From: Pseudomonas sp. L5B5
GTDB lineage: Bacteria; Pseudomonadota; Gammaproteobacteria; Pseudomonadales; Pseudomonadaceae
Length of the DNA: 64,000 bases
Direction: 5' to 3'
Assembly: GCF_020520285.1 (NCBI RefSeq)
Contig: NZ_CP084742.1
Span: 2,108,001 to 2,172,000 of the forward strand
Both the position numbers and the translations under genes were made by a program. Numbering within the stretch: position 1 is the stretch's first letter; every line of letters begins with the position of its first letter. This document shows, piece after piece, positions 29,389 through 39,054 of the stretch. The notes below the pieces were generated by a model. The model had not been told where the DNA came from. It saw nothing but the letters and a program-made list of their open reading frames with translations, and did not search any database.

Positions 29389-30849
29389 ATGATCAAATCG
29401 TTGCGTCCTCTTTTGCTCGCCAGTGTCTTCCTGCCCCTGGCATTCCAGGCCTCCGCCGCCCCGATCAACACCACCCTGACCCCCAAGGTCCAGCAAGCCC
29501 TCAAGGCCGCCAAGCTGCAGAACAATGCCTTGTCCCTGGTGATGCTGCCCCTCAACGGTCCCGGCACCCCGACCATCTTCAACGCCGATGTCTCGGTCAA
29601 CCCGGCCTCCACCATGAAGCTGGTGACCACCTACGCGGCCCTGGAAATGCTGGGACCGACCCACCAGTGGAAGACCGAGTTCTATACCGACGGCACCCTC
29701 AGCGGCGGCATCCTCAACGGCAACCTGTACCTCAAGGGCGGCGGCGATCCCAAGCTGAACATGGAGAAGCTCTGGCTGCTGATGCGCGACCTGCGGGCCA
29801 ATGGCGTACAGCAGGTCACGGGCGACCTGGTACTGGACCGCAACTTCTTCGTGCAACCGCAACTGCCGGAGTTCAATGACGATGGCAACGACGAGAACAA
29901 GCCGTTCCTGGTCAAGCCTGACTCGCTGATGGTCAACCTCAAGGCCCTGCGTTTTGTCGCCCGCAACGATTCCGGACGCGTCCTGGTCTCGGTGGAACCC
30001 CCCATTGCCAAGATCCGCATCGACAACCAGGTCAAGGCCATCAACGGCAAGCAGTGCACGGGCGATGTGCGCTACAACCCGGTGACCCAGGCCGATGGCA
30101 GCGTGGTCGTCACCGTCGGCGGCCAGTTGGGCGATGGCTGCAGCTCACAGACCTACCTGTCGCTGCTGGACCACGCCACCTACACCGCCGGTGCGGTACG
30201 GGCGATCTGGAGCGAACTGGGCGGCAGCATCCAGGGCAAGGATCGCCTCGCCGTGGTGCCCAAGGATGCCAAGGTCCTGGCCCGGGCGTTCTCGCCGGAC
30301 CTGGCGGAGATCATCCGCGACATCAACAAGTACAGTAACAACACCATGGCCCAGCAGCTGTTTCTGAGCCTGGGCGCCAAGTACCGCAACGAAGCCGACG
30401 GCGACGACGCCAAGGCAGCGCAACGCGTGGTCCGCCAGTGGCTGGCGAAAAAAGGCATCACCTCGCCGCACCTGGTGATGGAGAACGGTTCAGGGCTGTC
30501 GCGTGCCGAGCGCGTCAGCGCCCGGGAGATGGCCGGCCTGTTGCAGGCCGCCTGGAAAAGCCCGTACGCCGCCGAGTTCATCAGTTCGATGCCGATCGCC
30601 GGCATGGACGGCACTATGCGCAAGCGCCTCAAGCGCACGGCCATGTCCGGTGAAGCCCACATCAAGACCGGCACCTTGAACACGGTCCGTGCCATCGCCG
30701 GCTACAGCCGCGACGACAACGGCAATACCTGGGCAGTGGTGGCGATTCTCAACGATCCACAACCCTTCGGCGCGTCCTCCGTATTGGACCAGGTCCTGCT
30801 GGACCTGTACCGCCAGCCCAAGCTGGCCAACAGCGCCTCGGCGCTGTAA
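29389..30849 (+). CDS. dacB: D-alanyl-D-alanine carboxypeptidase/endopeptidase (PBP4-type)
   Basis: A 486-residue periplasmic class-C penicillin-binding protein (peptidase family S13) that trims and opens peptidoglycan cross-links. Signal peptide at the N-terminus (MIKSLRPLLLASVFLPLAFQA, cleavage after SA). The catalytic triad motifs are present: SXXK as PASTMKL, SXN as YSNNTMA and KTG as HIKTGTLN. The start at 29389 is set by the signal peptide; the frame is open 60 codons further upstream. Ends in a 16-bp hairpin shared with the convergent cyclase gene. Confidence 0.95.
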   Translation: MIKSLRPLLLASVFLPLAFQASAAPINTTLTPKVQQALKAAKLQNNALSLVMLPLNGPGTPTIFNADVSVNPASTMKLVTTYAALEMLGPTHQWKTEFYTDGTLSGGILNGNLYLKGGGDPKLNMEKLWLLMRDLRANGVQQVTGDLVLDRNFFVQPQLPEFNDDGNDENKPFLVKPDSLMVNLKALRFVARNDSGRVLVSVEPPIAKIRIDNQVKAINGKQCTGDVRYNPVTQADGSVVVTVGGQLGDGCSSQTYLSLLDHATYTAGAVRAIWSELGGSIQGKDRLAVVPKDAKVLARAFSPDLAEIIRDINKYSNNTMAQQLFLSLGAKYRNEADGDDAKAAQRVVRQWLAKKGITSPHLVMENGSGLSRAERVSAREMAGLLQAAWKSPYAAEFISSMPIAGMDGTMRKRLKRTAMSGEAHIKTGTLNTVRAIAGYSRDDNGNTWAVVAILNDPQPFGASSVLDQVLLDLYRQPKLANSASAL

Positions 30850-30854
30850 GCCCG

Positions 30855-30892
30855 GCACGAACGGTGGCGTCACGACACGCCACCGTTCGTGC
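30855..30892. terminator. Bidirectional 16-bp hairpin between dacB and GGDEF gene
   Basis: Arms at 30855-30870 and 30877-30892 are perfectly complementary with a 6-base loop, filling nearly the whole gap and touching the stop codon of the convergent gene. Neither side has a long T tract. Confidence 0.75.
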
Positions 30893-33292
30893 TCAAGCCT
30901 GCTCGGGCTCTACCCGATCGCGCCCGGCCTGCTTGGCCGCATAGACGCCCGAATCGGCCCGCAGCAACAAGCCATCCGCCCCTTCGCCCTCACGCCAGCT
31001 GGCAATGCCGAAACTGGCGGTGACAATCCCTACCTGCTCGATCGACGCACTGCGCAGGCCCTGCCACAGTTCCTGGGCCAGGATCAGCGCCTGTCGGCCG
31101 CTGGTGCCGGGACACAGGATCATGAATTCCTCGCCCCCCAGGCGGCAGAACACATCGGTACGTCGCAGGCGTCGACCGATGCGCTCGCATACGCCACGCA
31201 GCACCTGATCGCCCACGGCATGGCCGTACTGATCGTTGATCCGCTTGAAGTGGTCGATGTCCAGCATGATCACCGCCATCTCCCCGCCGCTGCGCTCCAG
31301 GCGCTGCATTTCATGCTGCAACTGTTCCTGGAAATACCGTCGGTTGTGAATCCCGGTCAGGGCGTCGGTGACCGATAGGGCGCGCAGTTCCTCCTCGACC
31401 CGCTTGAGGTCGGAGATGTCCGAGATATAGCCGTGCCACAATACCCCGCCACCGGGCAGGCTTTCCGGGCTCGCGGCGCCACGCATCCAGCGCAGACCGC
31501 GCTCCGGCAGGCAGACCCGGTACTCCTCGCGCCACGGGCTCAGATCTTGTGCCGACAGCGCTATCGACTCCCTCACCCGTTCCACATCTTCGGGATGAAT
31601 GCGCTCGAACGCTGGCGCTGCATCCTGTTGCAATTGCTGCGGATCGATCTCGTAGACCTCGCGGATGCCATCGCTGGCATAGGTGAAGCTGGAGTGCCCC
31701 TCGGCATCCAGCTTGAACTGATAGATCCCGCCTGGAACGTGGGCACTGAGTCGCTTGAGCAGCCGATCACGGGCTGCCAGGGCCTCGTGCACTCGCTTGC
31801 GCTCGGTGATGTCGATGCAGATCGCCAGGTGGCCGATCCACAAGCCCTGGTCGTCCAGCACCGGGGTTGCCAGCATGTTCACCGGCAGATGGCTGCCATC
31901 GCGACGTACCAGGGTCCACTCCCGGGTTTCATGACCGCCCACCATGCCCTCTTCCACCAGCATCGCCTGGGACACCGGGATCGGCTTGCCGTAGCGCTGG
32001 CTGAGGCTCTGGGCCCAGCTCTCGAGTTCCTCGGGCAGGTGCAGGCTTTCGAGGGTCAGCAGGCCCACGACTTCACTGTTGCTATAGCCGAGCATCTGCT
32101 CGGCCCCGGCATTGAAGGTGGTAATCACCCCTCGCAAGTCGGTGGCGATGATTGCCACCTGGGTCGCGGCATTGAGCACGCTACGCAGCTGGCTGTGGGT
32201 GCCGCGCAGCTCGTGCTCGCGGCTGCGCAACTCGGCGGTGCGCTGCTCCACCAGGGTCAGGGCCCGCTGCCGCTGGCTCACCAGTACATAAAGCAACGCA
32301 CTGAGCAACAGGCTGAGCAGGCCGCCGAGGATCACCAGGCTGTTCAGGGAAGAATGATTGGCCTGCAGGAAGGCCGCGCCGGGGCGGATATCCACCTGGT
32401 AATCGCGATCTGCCAGGCGCAACAGGCGGCTAGCGGTCAGATGGCTGCTGATCGGCGGATTGTTCGACTCGTAGAGCACCTCATGCCGGCCCTCGCTGGA
32501 CAGGTCGAGGATGCGCACCGAGAGATTGTCGCTGGCCGGCATCGGCAGCCCGTCGGCCACCAGTTGCCGCAGGCTGATCACCGCCAGCACGTACCCGTCG
32601 GGCCGCGACTGCTCCTGGCCATTGTGCGCCGCACGCCGGACCGGCGCGGCCAGCACCACGCCCCGGGCATAGGCCGGATCGACCGCCACCAGGTGCACCG
32701 GTGGTGAAACCGCCATGCCGTCCAGCGCCCCGGCGCGCTCCAGGGTCGCCCGGCGCAGGGGGTGGGCCAGCAGGTCATAGCCAAGCGGCGAGCCCATGGG
32801 GCTCTGGGTCTGGCTGTAGAGCACCGGGGCATAGCTCTCGTGCTCGCCGGCCGGCTCCATCTGCCCGGCGGTATTGAGTTGCAGGATGGAAAAACCCGCC
32901 ACGCCCTGGTCCCGTACCGACTGCTCGAAGGCCGGACGCTGGTCACGACTGATCAGCGGCGCCCAGGCATAGGCCTGGGTACGACGCAACAGAGGCTTGG
33001 CATAACCATCGAAGTCCTGGCGAGTCACCAGGTCGGAGTTGACGAAGAATCGACGCAGGCCATCCAGGCGTTGCTCCTGGTCCTGGAAGCGCTCCTCGAT
33101 CCGGCTGTAGCGCTCGCTGGCCAGCAACTGGAAGCGCTGGCGCAGTTGCTGCTTGTTGACGCTATAGGTGGACCAGGCCAGGAGCCCGGTCAGGATAGCG
33201 CCCGCCAGCAGCACCAACAGGGCCACCAGCCAGGCGGAAACTTCTTCACTGATGAAACCCAGGATTTTCGGGCGTACCACATGCAACGGCAT
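30893..33292 (-). CDS. Membrane CHASE-PAS-PAS-GGDEF diguanylate cyclase
   Basis: A 799-residue inner-membrane sensor that makes c-di-GMP. Order: transmembrane helix (about 17-45), periplasmic CHASE domain (about 75-270; SVRDQGVAGFSILQL), second helix (about 315-340), a PAS domain (about 370-500), a second PAS (about 510-630; FTYASDGIREVYEID) and GGDEF (about 640-795). The active site is GGEEF (719-723) with an inhibitory RxxD (RRTD) five residues before it, so an active, feedback-inhibited cyclase is expected. No EAL domain. Monocistronic. The ligand of the CHASE domain is unknown. Confidence 0.93.
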   Translation of the reverse strand: MPLHVVRPKILGFISEEVSAWLVALLVLLAGAILTGLLAWSTYSVNKQQLRQRFQLLASERYSRIEERFQDQEQRLDGLRRFFVNSDLVTRQDFDGYAKPLLRRTQAYAWAPLISRDQRPAFEQSVRDQGVAGFSILQLNTAGQMEPAGEHESYAPVLYSQTQSPMGSPLGYDLLAHPLRRATLERAGALDGMAVSPPVHLVAVDPAYARGVVLAAPVRRAAHNGQEQSRPDGYVLAVISLRQLVADGLPMPASDNLSVRILDLSSEGRHEVLYESNNPPISSHLTASRLLRLADRDYQVDIRPGAAFLQANHSSLNSLVILGGLLSLLLSALLYVLVSQRQRALTLVEQRTAELRSREHELRGTHSQLRSVLNAATQVAIIATDLRGVITTFNAGAEQMLGYSNSEVVGLLTLESLHLPEELESWAQSLSQRYGKPIPVSQAMLVEEGMVGGHETREWTLVRRDGSHLPVNMLATPVLDDQGLWIGHLAICIDITERKRVHEALAARDRLLKRLSAHVPGGIYQFKLDAEGHSSFTYASDGIREVYEIDPQQLQQDAAPAFERIHPEDVERVRESIALSAQDLSPWREEYRVCLPERGLRWMRGAASPESLPGGGVLWHGYISDISDLKRVEEELRALSVTDALTGIHNRRYFQEQLQHEMQRLERSGGEMAVIMLDIDHFKRINDQYGHAVGDQVLRGVCERIGRRLRRTDVFCRLGGEEFMILCPGTSGRQALILAQELWQGLRSASIEQVGIVTASFGIASWREGEGADGLLLRADSGVYAAKQAGRDRVEPEQA

Positions 33293-33427
33293 AAGTAGAA
33301 CTCATCACGCCAGCGAGTTTGGGTGTCATTCGAACGTGCTGAGAGTTATAGCCATTAGCCATTAATTTGACCAGCATCAAGCCACTCCGAGACCTGAAAA
33401 ATCAGGCCCCGGGGACTTGTCGAGCCT

Positions 33428-35692
33428 TCAGCGGACGCTGATCTTCCAGGCGCGGTGGATTTTGCCATTGCGGGCGAAGTCCGGGTCGATGGTGCTCGCC
33501 GTGATCTCCTCGACCTGATATCGCGCGGCGAGGTTTTCATCCAGCTGGAACTTGCGGAAGTTGTTGGAGAAATACAGCACGCCGCCGGGCGCCAGGCGCG
33601 CCATGGCCAGGTCGAGCAATTGCACCTGGTCACGCTGCACGTCGAACACACCTTCCATGCGCTTGGAGTTGGAGAAGGTCGGCGGGTCGATGAAGATCAG
33701 GTCGAACTCATCGCGGCAGGTCTCCAGCCAGGCCATCACATCGCCCTGCTCCAGGCGGTTCTTGTCGGAAAAACCATTGAGCGAGAAGTTGCGACGCGCC
33801 CAGTCCAGGTAGGTTTTCGACAGGTCGACGCTGGTGGTGCTGCGGGCTCCGCCCTTGGCCGCGTGCACACTGGCGGTCGCGGTGTAGCAGAACAGGTTGA
33901 GGAAGCGCTTGCCCGCCGCCTCCTTCTGGATGCGCATGCGCATCGGCCGGTGGTCGAGGAACAGCCCGGTATCCAGGTAGTCGGTCAGGTTCACCAGCAG
34001 TTTGATCCCGCCTTCGCGAACTTCGGTGAACTGGCCCTGGGCACTCTGGCGTTCGTACTGGCGGGTGCCGCTCTGGCGCTCGCGGCGCTTGATCACCACC
34101 CGGCTCTTGTCGACGTTCAGTGCCTGGGGAATCGCCGCCAGGGCATCGAACAGGCGAGCCTGGGCCTTTTCAGGATCCACCGACTTGGGCGCCGCGTATT
34201 CCTGAACGTGCACCCAGTCCTGATAGAGGTCGATGGCCAGGGAGTACTCGGGCATGTCGGCATCGTAGACCCGATAGCACTCGACACCTTCACGCCTGGC
34301 CCACTTGCCCAGTTGCTTGAGGTTCTTCTGCAGGCGGTTGGCGAACATCTGCCCGCCCTCGCTCAGGCGTGCCTGCTCGACCACCGGCGCCGGAGCCGGA
34401 GCCGGCTTGATCGGATTGCCATTCTTGTTGTACTGGCGCACTGGAGGCTCGTCCACCACGGCCAGGGCCTGTTCGCGCTCCAGTTGACGCTGCTCGGGGC
34501 TGCGGCGCTCGCCCGTGACGAACTGGTCGGGCAGCACCTTGATCAGCAGCAGCTTGCAAGGCAAGGCGCCGTTCCAGAACGAGTATTGCTTGTGGCTGCG
34601 AATCCCCATGCGCTTGCCCAGGTCCGGGGCACCGGTGAAGACCGCTGCTTCCCAGTTCAGGCAGGCCTGGCGCAGGCGCTCGCCGAGGTTCTGGTAGAGG
34701 TACAGCAGGCTGGCTTCGTCACCCAGGCGCTCGCCGTAGGGTGGGTTGCAGATCACCAGGCCTTTCTGGTTCTGGTCCGGGCGCGGCTCGAACGTCGCCA
34801 CTTCACCCTGGTAGATCTTGATCCAGTCGCTCAGGCCGGCACGCTCGACGTTGTTGCGGCCCGGCTGGATCAGGCGCGGATCGGCTTCATAACCGCGAAT
34901 CCACAGCGGCGGCTTGGCCAGGCCAGCCTGGGCCCGGGCCTGGGCCTCTTCGTGCAGCTTGCGCCACAGCGCCGGGACATGCCCGAGCCAGGCGGTGAAA
35001 CCCCATTGTTCGCGCTTGAGGTTGGGAGCGATATCCGCGGCGATCATCGCCGCCTCCACCAGGAAGGTCCCGACCCCGCACATCGGGTCGGCCAGGGCGC
35101 CGCCGTCGGCAGCGATGCGAGGCCAGCCGGAACGGATCAGGATGGCCGCCGCGAGGTTTTCCTTCAGCGGCGCGGCGCCCTGCTGCAGGCGATAACCGCG
35201 CTGGTGCAGGCTATGGCCGGACAGGTCCAGGGAGAGGATGGCTTCGCCGCGGTCCAGGCGCAGATGGATGCGCAAGTCCGGGTTGAGCTTGTCGATGGAC
35301 GGACGCTCGCCGGTGGGCGTGCGCAGTTTGTCGACGATGGCATCCTTGACCTTCAAGGCGCCGAAATGGGTGTTGTCGATGCCCGAACCATGGCCGCTGA
35401 ATTCCACCGCCAGGGTGCCGTCTGCCAGCATGTGGTCCTGCCAGTCGACGTCCAGCACGCCGTGATAGAGGTCGTCGGCGCTCTTCATCGGGAAACGCTT
35501 GAGTACCAGCAATACCCGGTTGGCCAGGCGCGACCACAGGCACAGCCGATAGGCCGTCTCCATGTCGGCCATGCCGCGTACGGCGGAGGTGTGTTCACGC
35601 GCTTGCTCAAGGCCAAGCCCGACGGCTTCCTCGATCAGCAGGCCTTCGAGGCCTTTGGGGCAAGTGAGGAAGAGTTCGTAACGATCCGACAT
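33428..35692 (-). CDS. rlmKL: Bifunctional 23S rRNA m2G2445/m7G2069 methyltransferase
   Basis: A 754-residue fusion enzyme that modifies two guanines of 23S rRNA. The N-terminal half has a THUMP RNA-binding domain (about 45-155) and the RlmL methylase with motif CNPPYGERLGDE. The C-terminal half is the RlmK methylase with FCYTATASVHAAKGGA and FIDPPTFSNSKRME. Both catalytic motifs are intact. It is divergent from rmf, another ribosome-associated gene, over 544 bases. Confidence 0.96.
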   Translation of the reverse strand: MSDRYELFLTCPKGLEGLLIEEAVGLGLEQAREHTSAVRGMADMETAYRLCLWSRLANRVLLVLKRFPMKSADDLYHGVLDVDWQDHMLADGTLAVEFSGHGSGIDNTHFGALKVKDAIVDKLRTPTGERPSIDKLNPDLRIHLRLDRGEAILSLDLSGHSLHQRGYRLQQGAAPLKENLAAAILIRSGWPRIAADGGALADPMCGVGTFLVEAAMIAADIAPNLKREQWGFTAWLGHVPALWRKLHEEAQARAQAGLAKPPLWIRGYEADPRLIQPGRNNVERAGLSDWIKIYQGEVATFEPRPDQNQKGLVICNPPYGERLGDEASLLYLYQNLGERLRQACLNWEAAVFTGAPDLGKRMGIRSHKQYSFWNGALPCKLLLIKVLPDQFVTGERRSPEQRQLEREQALAVVDEPPVRQYNKNGNPIKPAPAPAPVVEQARLSEGGQMFANRLQKNLKQLGKWARREGVECYRVYDADMPEYSLAIDLYQDWVHVQEYAAPKSVDPEKAQARLFDALAAIPQALNVDKSRVVIKRRERQSGTRQYERQSAQGQFTEVREGGIKLLVNLTDYLDTGLFLDHRPMRMRIQKEAAGKRFLNLFCYTATASVHAAKGGARSTTSVDLSKTYLDWARRNFSLNGFSDKNRLEQGDVMAWLETCRDEFDLIFIDPPTFSNSKRMEGVFDVQRDQVQLLDLAMARLAPGGVLYFSNNFRKFQLDENLAARYQVEEITASTIDPDFARNGKIHRAWKISVR

Positions 35693-36106
35693 GGGAATAC
35701 CAGGGCCTTAGGCAAATAAGTGAACGGACAACGCATTGTCCGCCCGGTTTTTAGTCAAGCGCTTTTCTTCAAGAGCGCTCGTGTGGCACGAAACCGTGCC
35801 GTCCCACCCCGGCAAGCAGGCTTTCTTGCAGGACAAAAAAGCTTGGAGTCCGGGACAGATGAAAAGTCAGGGCAACAAAATGACATAAGTCGACCCTTCG
35901 TCGAATAGTAGTTGAGTGCAACCGCTCGACATTCTCACTAAAGCATTAACCTCATCATCTAGTCAGAGGCTTGTTACAGCAGGCTTTGCCAGGCAGAACC
36001 GGCGAAGGAACCGCTCTGGCTTATGGCCTGGATAGCACTATCGTTACGTCCTTATGACAAAACGATCATTCACTTGCTGTGACCTATTGGTTAGAACTCA
36101 ACACAG
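35693..36106. other. Upstream part of the rlmKL-rmf intergenic region
   Basis: About 410 bases without a convincing gene. A short inverted repeat, GGCACG/CGTGCC (about 35786-35801), is present. The region must hold the promoters of rlmKL and of the stationary-phase gene rmf, but I cannot assign boxes with confidence. Confidence 0.5.
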
Positions 36107-36198
36107 GTTGGCGACGCAATGACGCCAACATCGAAGCTCGCGACGCCGGCAGCGAGCACCAACGGCAGAAGCATTCTGCCCGACCTCAATGAAGGTCG
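36107..36198 (+). ncRNA. rmf 5' leader RNA: four tandem hairpins
   Basis: Four perfect short hairpins follow one another just before rmf: GTTGGCG/CGCCAAC (36107-36129), GCTCGC/GCGAGC (36136-36157), GGCAGAA/TTCTGCC (36164-36180) and CGACCT/AGGTCG (36181-36198). The last two abut. They end 24 bases before the ribosome site (GAGGGA at 36223-36228). A conserved 'rmf RNA motif' upstream of rmf in Pseudomonas has been described; I take this as that element from position and structure, without a covariance-model search. Confidence 0.7.
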
Positions 36199-36236
36199 AC
36201 GGGACATATACAGTCAACAAGTGAGGGAAACACCCT

Positions 36237-36452
36237 ATGAGAAGACTAAAGCGTGATCCGTTGGAAAAAGCATTTTTACGCGGATATCAGTATGGCGTTA
36301 ATGGCAAGTCCCGTGAGCTTTGCCCATTTACTCTACCGTCGGTACGCCAAGCCTGGATCAACGGCTGGCGAGAAGGACGCGGCGACAACTGGGACGGTAT
36401 GACAGGCACTGCGGGTATACACAGACTCAACGAACTTCGCGCTGTCGGCTGA
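36237..36452 (+). CDS. rmf: Ribosome modulation factor
   Basis: A 71-residue basic protein that dimerises 70S ribosomes into inactive 100S particles in stationary phase. The family pattern is clear: RDPLEKAFLRGYQYGVNGKSRELCPF at the N-terminus, then RQAWINGWREGRGDNWDG. Somewhat longer than E. coli RMF (55 residues) at the C-terminus. Monocistronic, with a structured leader and a strong terminator. Confidence 0.95.
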   Translation: MRRLKRDPLEKAFLRGYQYGVNGKSRELCPFTLPSVRQAWINGWREGRGDNWDGMTGTAGIHRLNELRAVG

Positions 36453-36536
36453 TCAGGGCACATTCCGACACCTAAAACTTGAATAGATGATGACTTAACC
36501 ACGCGCGCCCCATCCGGGCGGCGGGCTTCGGCCCAG

Positions 36537-36562
36537 GGGCTCCTTCGAGGAGCCCTTTTTTA
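36537..36562 (+). terminator. Intrinsic terminator after rmf
   Basis: GGGCTCC (36537-36543) pairs with GGAGCCC (36549-36555) around TTCGA, followed by six T residues. Confidence 0.9.
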
Positions 36563-36589
36563 TGGCCGTCGCACACGTCCGCCTGCCTG

Positions 36590-37609
36590 TCAGCCCATGG
36601 CCGCGATGGCATCCACCGATTCGCGGATCAGCGCCGGGCCCTTGTAGATGAAACCCGAATACAGCTGCACCAGGCTGGCGCCGGCGGCGATCTTCTCGGC
36701 CGCATGCCGGCCTTCGGTGATACCGCCTACCGCGATGATCGGCAGGCGGCCGGCCAGTTCGGAGGCCAGGACCTTGACCGTGTGGGTACTCTTTTCCCGC
36801 ACCGGTGCACCGGACAGGCCACCGGCCTCGTCACAATGTTCCAGGCCTTCGACGCCTTCACGACTGAGGGTGGTATTGGTGGCGATCACCGCGTCCATGC
36901 CGGCCTCGAGCAGTGCCCGGGCCACCTCCACGGTTTCTTCATCAGTCATATCGGGAGCGACCTTGATCGCCAGCGGCACGCGCCTGCCGTGGATCGCGGT
37001 CAGTTCCTGCTGGCGCCGGCCCAGGGCCGCCAGCAGTTGCTTGAGCGACTCGCCGAATTGCAGGCTGCGCAGGCCCGGGGTGTTGGGGGAGCTGACGTTG
37101 ACCGTGACGTAGCTGGCCTGGGCGTAGACCTTGTCCAGGCAGATCAGGTAGTCATCCACGGCCCGCTCCACCGGGGTATCGAAGTTCTTGCCGATGTTGA
37201 TCCCCAGCACGCCCTTGTACTTGGACGCGGCGACCCGTGCCAGCAGGTTGTCGACCCCCAGGTTGTTGAAACCCATGCGGTTGATGATCCCTTCGGCCTC
37301 GGGCAGGCGGAAGATTCGGGGCTTGGGGTTGCCCGGCTGCGGACGCGGCGTGACGGTGCCGATCTCGACGAAACCGAAACCCAGCTGGGCGAAACCGTCG
37401 ATGGCCGCGCCGTTCTTGTCCAGGCCCGCGGCCAGCCCCACCGGGTTGGCGAACTCCAGGCCCATGACGGTCACCGGCTTGTGCGCCGGGGCCTTGCACA
37501 GCAGGCCGTTGAGCCCCAGACGCCCGCCCGCGCCGATCAGGTCCAGGGACAGATCGTGGGAAGTTTCCGGGGAGAGTTTGAACAGCAGCTGGCGGGCCAG
37601 GGTATACAT
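36590..37609 (-). CDS. pyrD: Quinone-dependent dihydroorotate dehydrogenase
   Basis: A 339-residue class 2 enzyme that oxidises dihydroorotate to orotate in pyrimidine synthesis and passes electrons to ubiquinone. The N-terminal amphipathic helix ([20 protein letters not shown]) binds the membrane. FMN/active-site motifs: [34 protein letters not shown] (catalytic Ser) and VGGI near the C-terminus. The ATG at 37609 is chosen because it gives the family's N-terminus; the frame continues 61 codons upstream. Divergent from nasS. Confidence 0.96.
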   Translation of the reverse strand: MYTLARQLLFKLSPETSHDLSLDLIGAGGRLGLNGLLCKAPAHKPVTVMGLEFANPVGLAAGLDKNGAAIDGFAQLGFGFVEIGTVTPRPQPGNPKPRIFRLPEAEGIINRMGFNNLGVDNLLARVAASKYKGVLGINIGKNFDTPVERAVDDYLICLDKVYAQASYVTVNVSSPNTPGLRSLQFGESLKQLLAALGRRQQELTAIHGRRVPLAIKVAPDMTDEETVEVARALLEAGMDAVIATNTTLSREGVEGLEHCDEAGGLSGAPVREKSTHTVKVLASELAGRLPIIAVGGITEGRHAAEKIAAGASLVQLYSGFIYKGPALIRESVDAIAAMG

Positions 37610-37704
37610 GGGCGCGATGGACTCGGTGGACGGCGAAATGGGGCGCCGATTATAGCCGGGCCCGGGGCTTGCAAGCGAGGCGCATCGGCAAATCCGACCA
37701 GCGC

Positions 37705-37720
37705 TGGCACATGCCTTGCA
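37705..37720 (+). promoter_or_regulatory. Candidate sigma-54 promoter of nasST
   Basis: TGGCACATGCCTTGCA matches the -24/-12 consensus TGGCACG-N4-TTGCA at all but one position (A for G at the seventh). It lies about 110 bases before nasS. This predicts RpoN/NtrC control of the sensor operon. A single GGCC-AACGGC-GGCC hairpin (37742-37755) lies downstream, but without a second hexaloop or a terminator. Confidence 0.65.
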
Positions 37721-37830
37721 CCTGCCGTGCCATTCCCCCGCGGCCAACGGCGGCCCGGGTCGAAGGACAATGCTCTGGTCTGCGCCCGGCATTACCGGCG
37801 CGGCTAGGCCACTTCAAGCAAGGTGCCCCC

Positions 37831-39039
37831 ATGACAGAACACCCCCGCCTGCCACTGGCCTGGGTCAACGGTAGCGATGCCCCGGAAAAGCCCGAGCTGG
37901 ACCTGGGCTTCATGGCCCTGACCGATTGCGCCTCCCTGGTGGTCGCGGCCACCCAGGGATTCGCCCAGCCCCACGGCCTGACCTTGAACCTCAAGCGCCA
38001 GAGTTCCTGGGCCAGCCTGCGGGACAAGCTGGTGAGTGGCCAGCTGGACGCTGCCCACAGCCCGTACGGCCTGGTCTACGGGGTGCACCTGGGCATCGGC
38101 GGCACAGCCCCCTGCGACATGGCGATACTCATGGGGCTGAACCAGAACGGCCAGAGCATCAACCTGTCCCGGGAGCTGCAAGCGCTCGAGGTGACCAGCC
38201 CTGAAGCACTGGATCGCCACGTGCACCAAAGCCGGGCGCGCCTGACCTTCGCCCAGACCTTCCCCACCGGCACCCATGCCCTATGGCTCTACTACTGGCT
38301 GGCCAGCCAGGGTATCCACCCATTGGCAGACGTCGACAGCGTCGTGGTACCTCCACCACAGATGGTTGCCCATCTGCAGGCCGGGCGCATCGACGGCTTC
38401 TGCGTCGGTGAACCCTGGAGCGCCAGCGCGGTACAGCAGGATCTGGGCTTCACCCTGGCCACCAGCCAGGCAATCTGGCCGGATCATCCGGAGAAGGTCC
38501 TGGGCTGCACCCGCACCTTTGTCGAGCAGTACCCCAACACGGCCCGCGCCCTGGTGATGGCCACCCTCGAAGCCAGCCGCTTCATCGAGCAAAGCCCGCA
38601 AAACCGTCGCGGCACCGCACAGTTGCTCAGTGCCAGCGATTACCTCGACGCTCCCCTGGCCTGCATCGAACCCCGGCTGCTGGGCGACTACGCCGACGGC
38701 CTGGGCAATCGCTGGCAGGACCCCCACGCCCTGCGCTTTCACAACCATGGCGCGGCGAACCAGCCTTACTTGTCCGACGGGATGTGGTTCATGACCCAGT
38801 TCCGCCGCTGGGGCCTGCTGCGCGAGGACCCGGACTACCTGGCCGTGGCGCGCCAGGTCCAGCAAGTACAGCTTTACCGCGAAGCGGCCAGTGCCCTGGG
38901 GATCGCTACCGGGCCGGACATGCGCAGCAGCCAGCTGATCGACGGCAAGGTCTGGGACGGCACGCAACCGGCCGCCTATGCCCGCAGCTTCCACCTGCAC
39001 GCCCTGAACGACACCCCTGCCCTGGTTGCCCAGCGCTGA
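37831..39039 (+). CDS. nasS: Nitrate sensor NasS (CmpA/NrtA-type binding protein)
   Basis: A 402-residue soluble protein of the NrtA/CmpA periplasmic-binding fold but without a signal peptide, as expected for the cytoplasmic sensor NasS. Features: LGFMALTDCASLVVAATQGF, SSWASLRDKLVSGQLDAAHSPYGLVYG and FCVGEPWSA. In the absence of nitrate NasS holds NasT inactive; nitrate binding releases it. The gene is followed after 15 bases by nasT, so the two are cotranscribed. No ABC permease or ATPase genes follow, which supports the sensor rather than transporter role. Confidence 0.92.
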   Translation: MTEHPRLPLAWVNGSDAPEKPELDLGFMALTDCASLVVAATQGFAQPHGLTLNLKRQSSWASLRDKLVSGQLDAAHSPYGLVYGVHLGIGGTAPCDMAILMGLNQNGQSINLSRELQALEVTSPEALDRHVHQSRARLTFAQTFPTGTHALWLYYWLASQGIHPLADVDSVVVPPPQMVAHLQAGRIDGFCVGEPWSASAVQQDLGFTLATSQAIWPDHPEKVLGCTRTFVEQYPNTARALVMATLEASRFIEQSPQNRRGTAQLLSASDYLDAPLACIEPRLLGDYADGLGNRWQDPHALRFHNHGAANQPYLSDGMWFMTQFRRWGLLREDPDYLAVARQVQQVQLYREAASALGIATGPDMRSSQLIDGKVWDGTQPAAYARSFHLHALNDTPALVAQR

Positions 39040-39054
39040 GCGGAGCCTGCGAAC

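Noticed and set aside
33455..35719. A 754-codon plus-strand frame opposite rlmKL
   Set aside because: Same length as rlmKL simply because it mirrors it. No motifs.
37742..37755. A single GGCC-AACGGC-GGCC hexaloop in the nasS leader, same loop as in nasA
   Set aside because: No second A1/G4 hexaloop and no terminator follow, so it does not meet the ANTAR target pattern. GC-rich 4-bp stems arise by chance.
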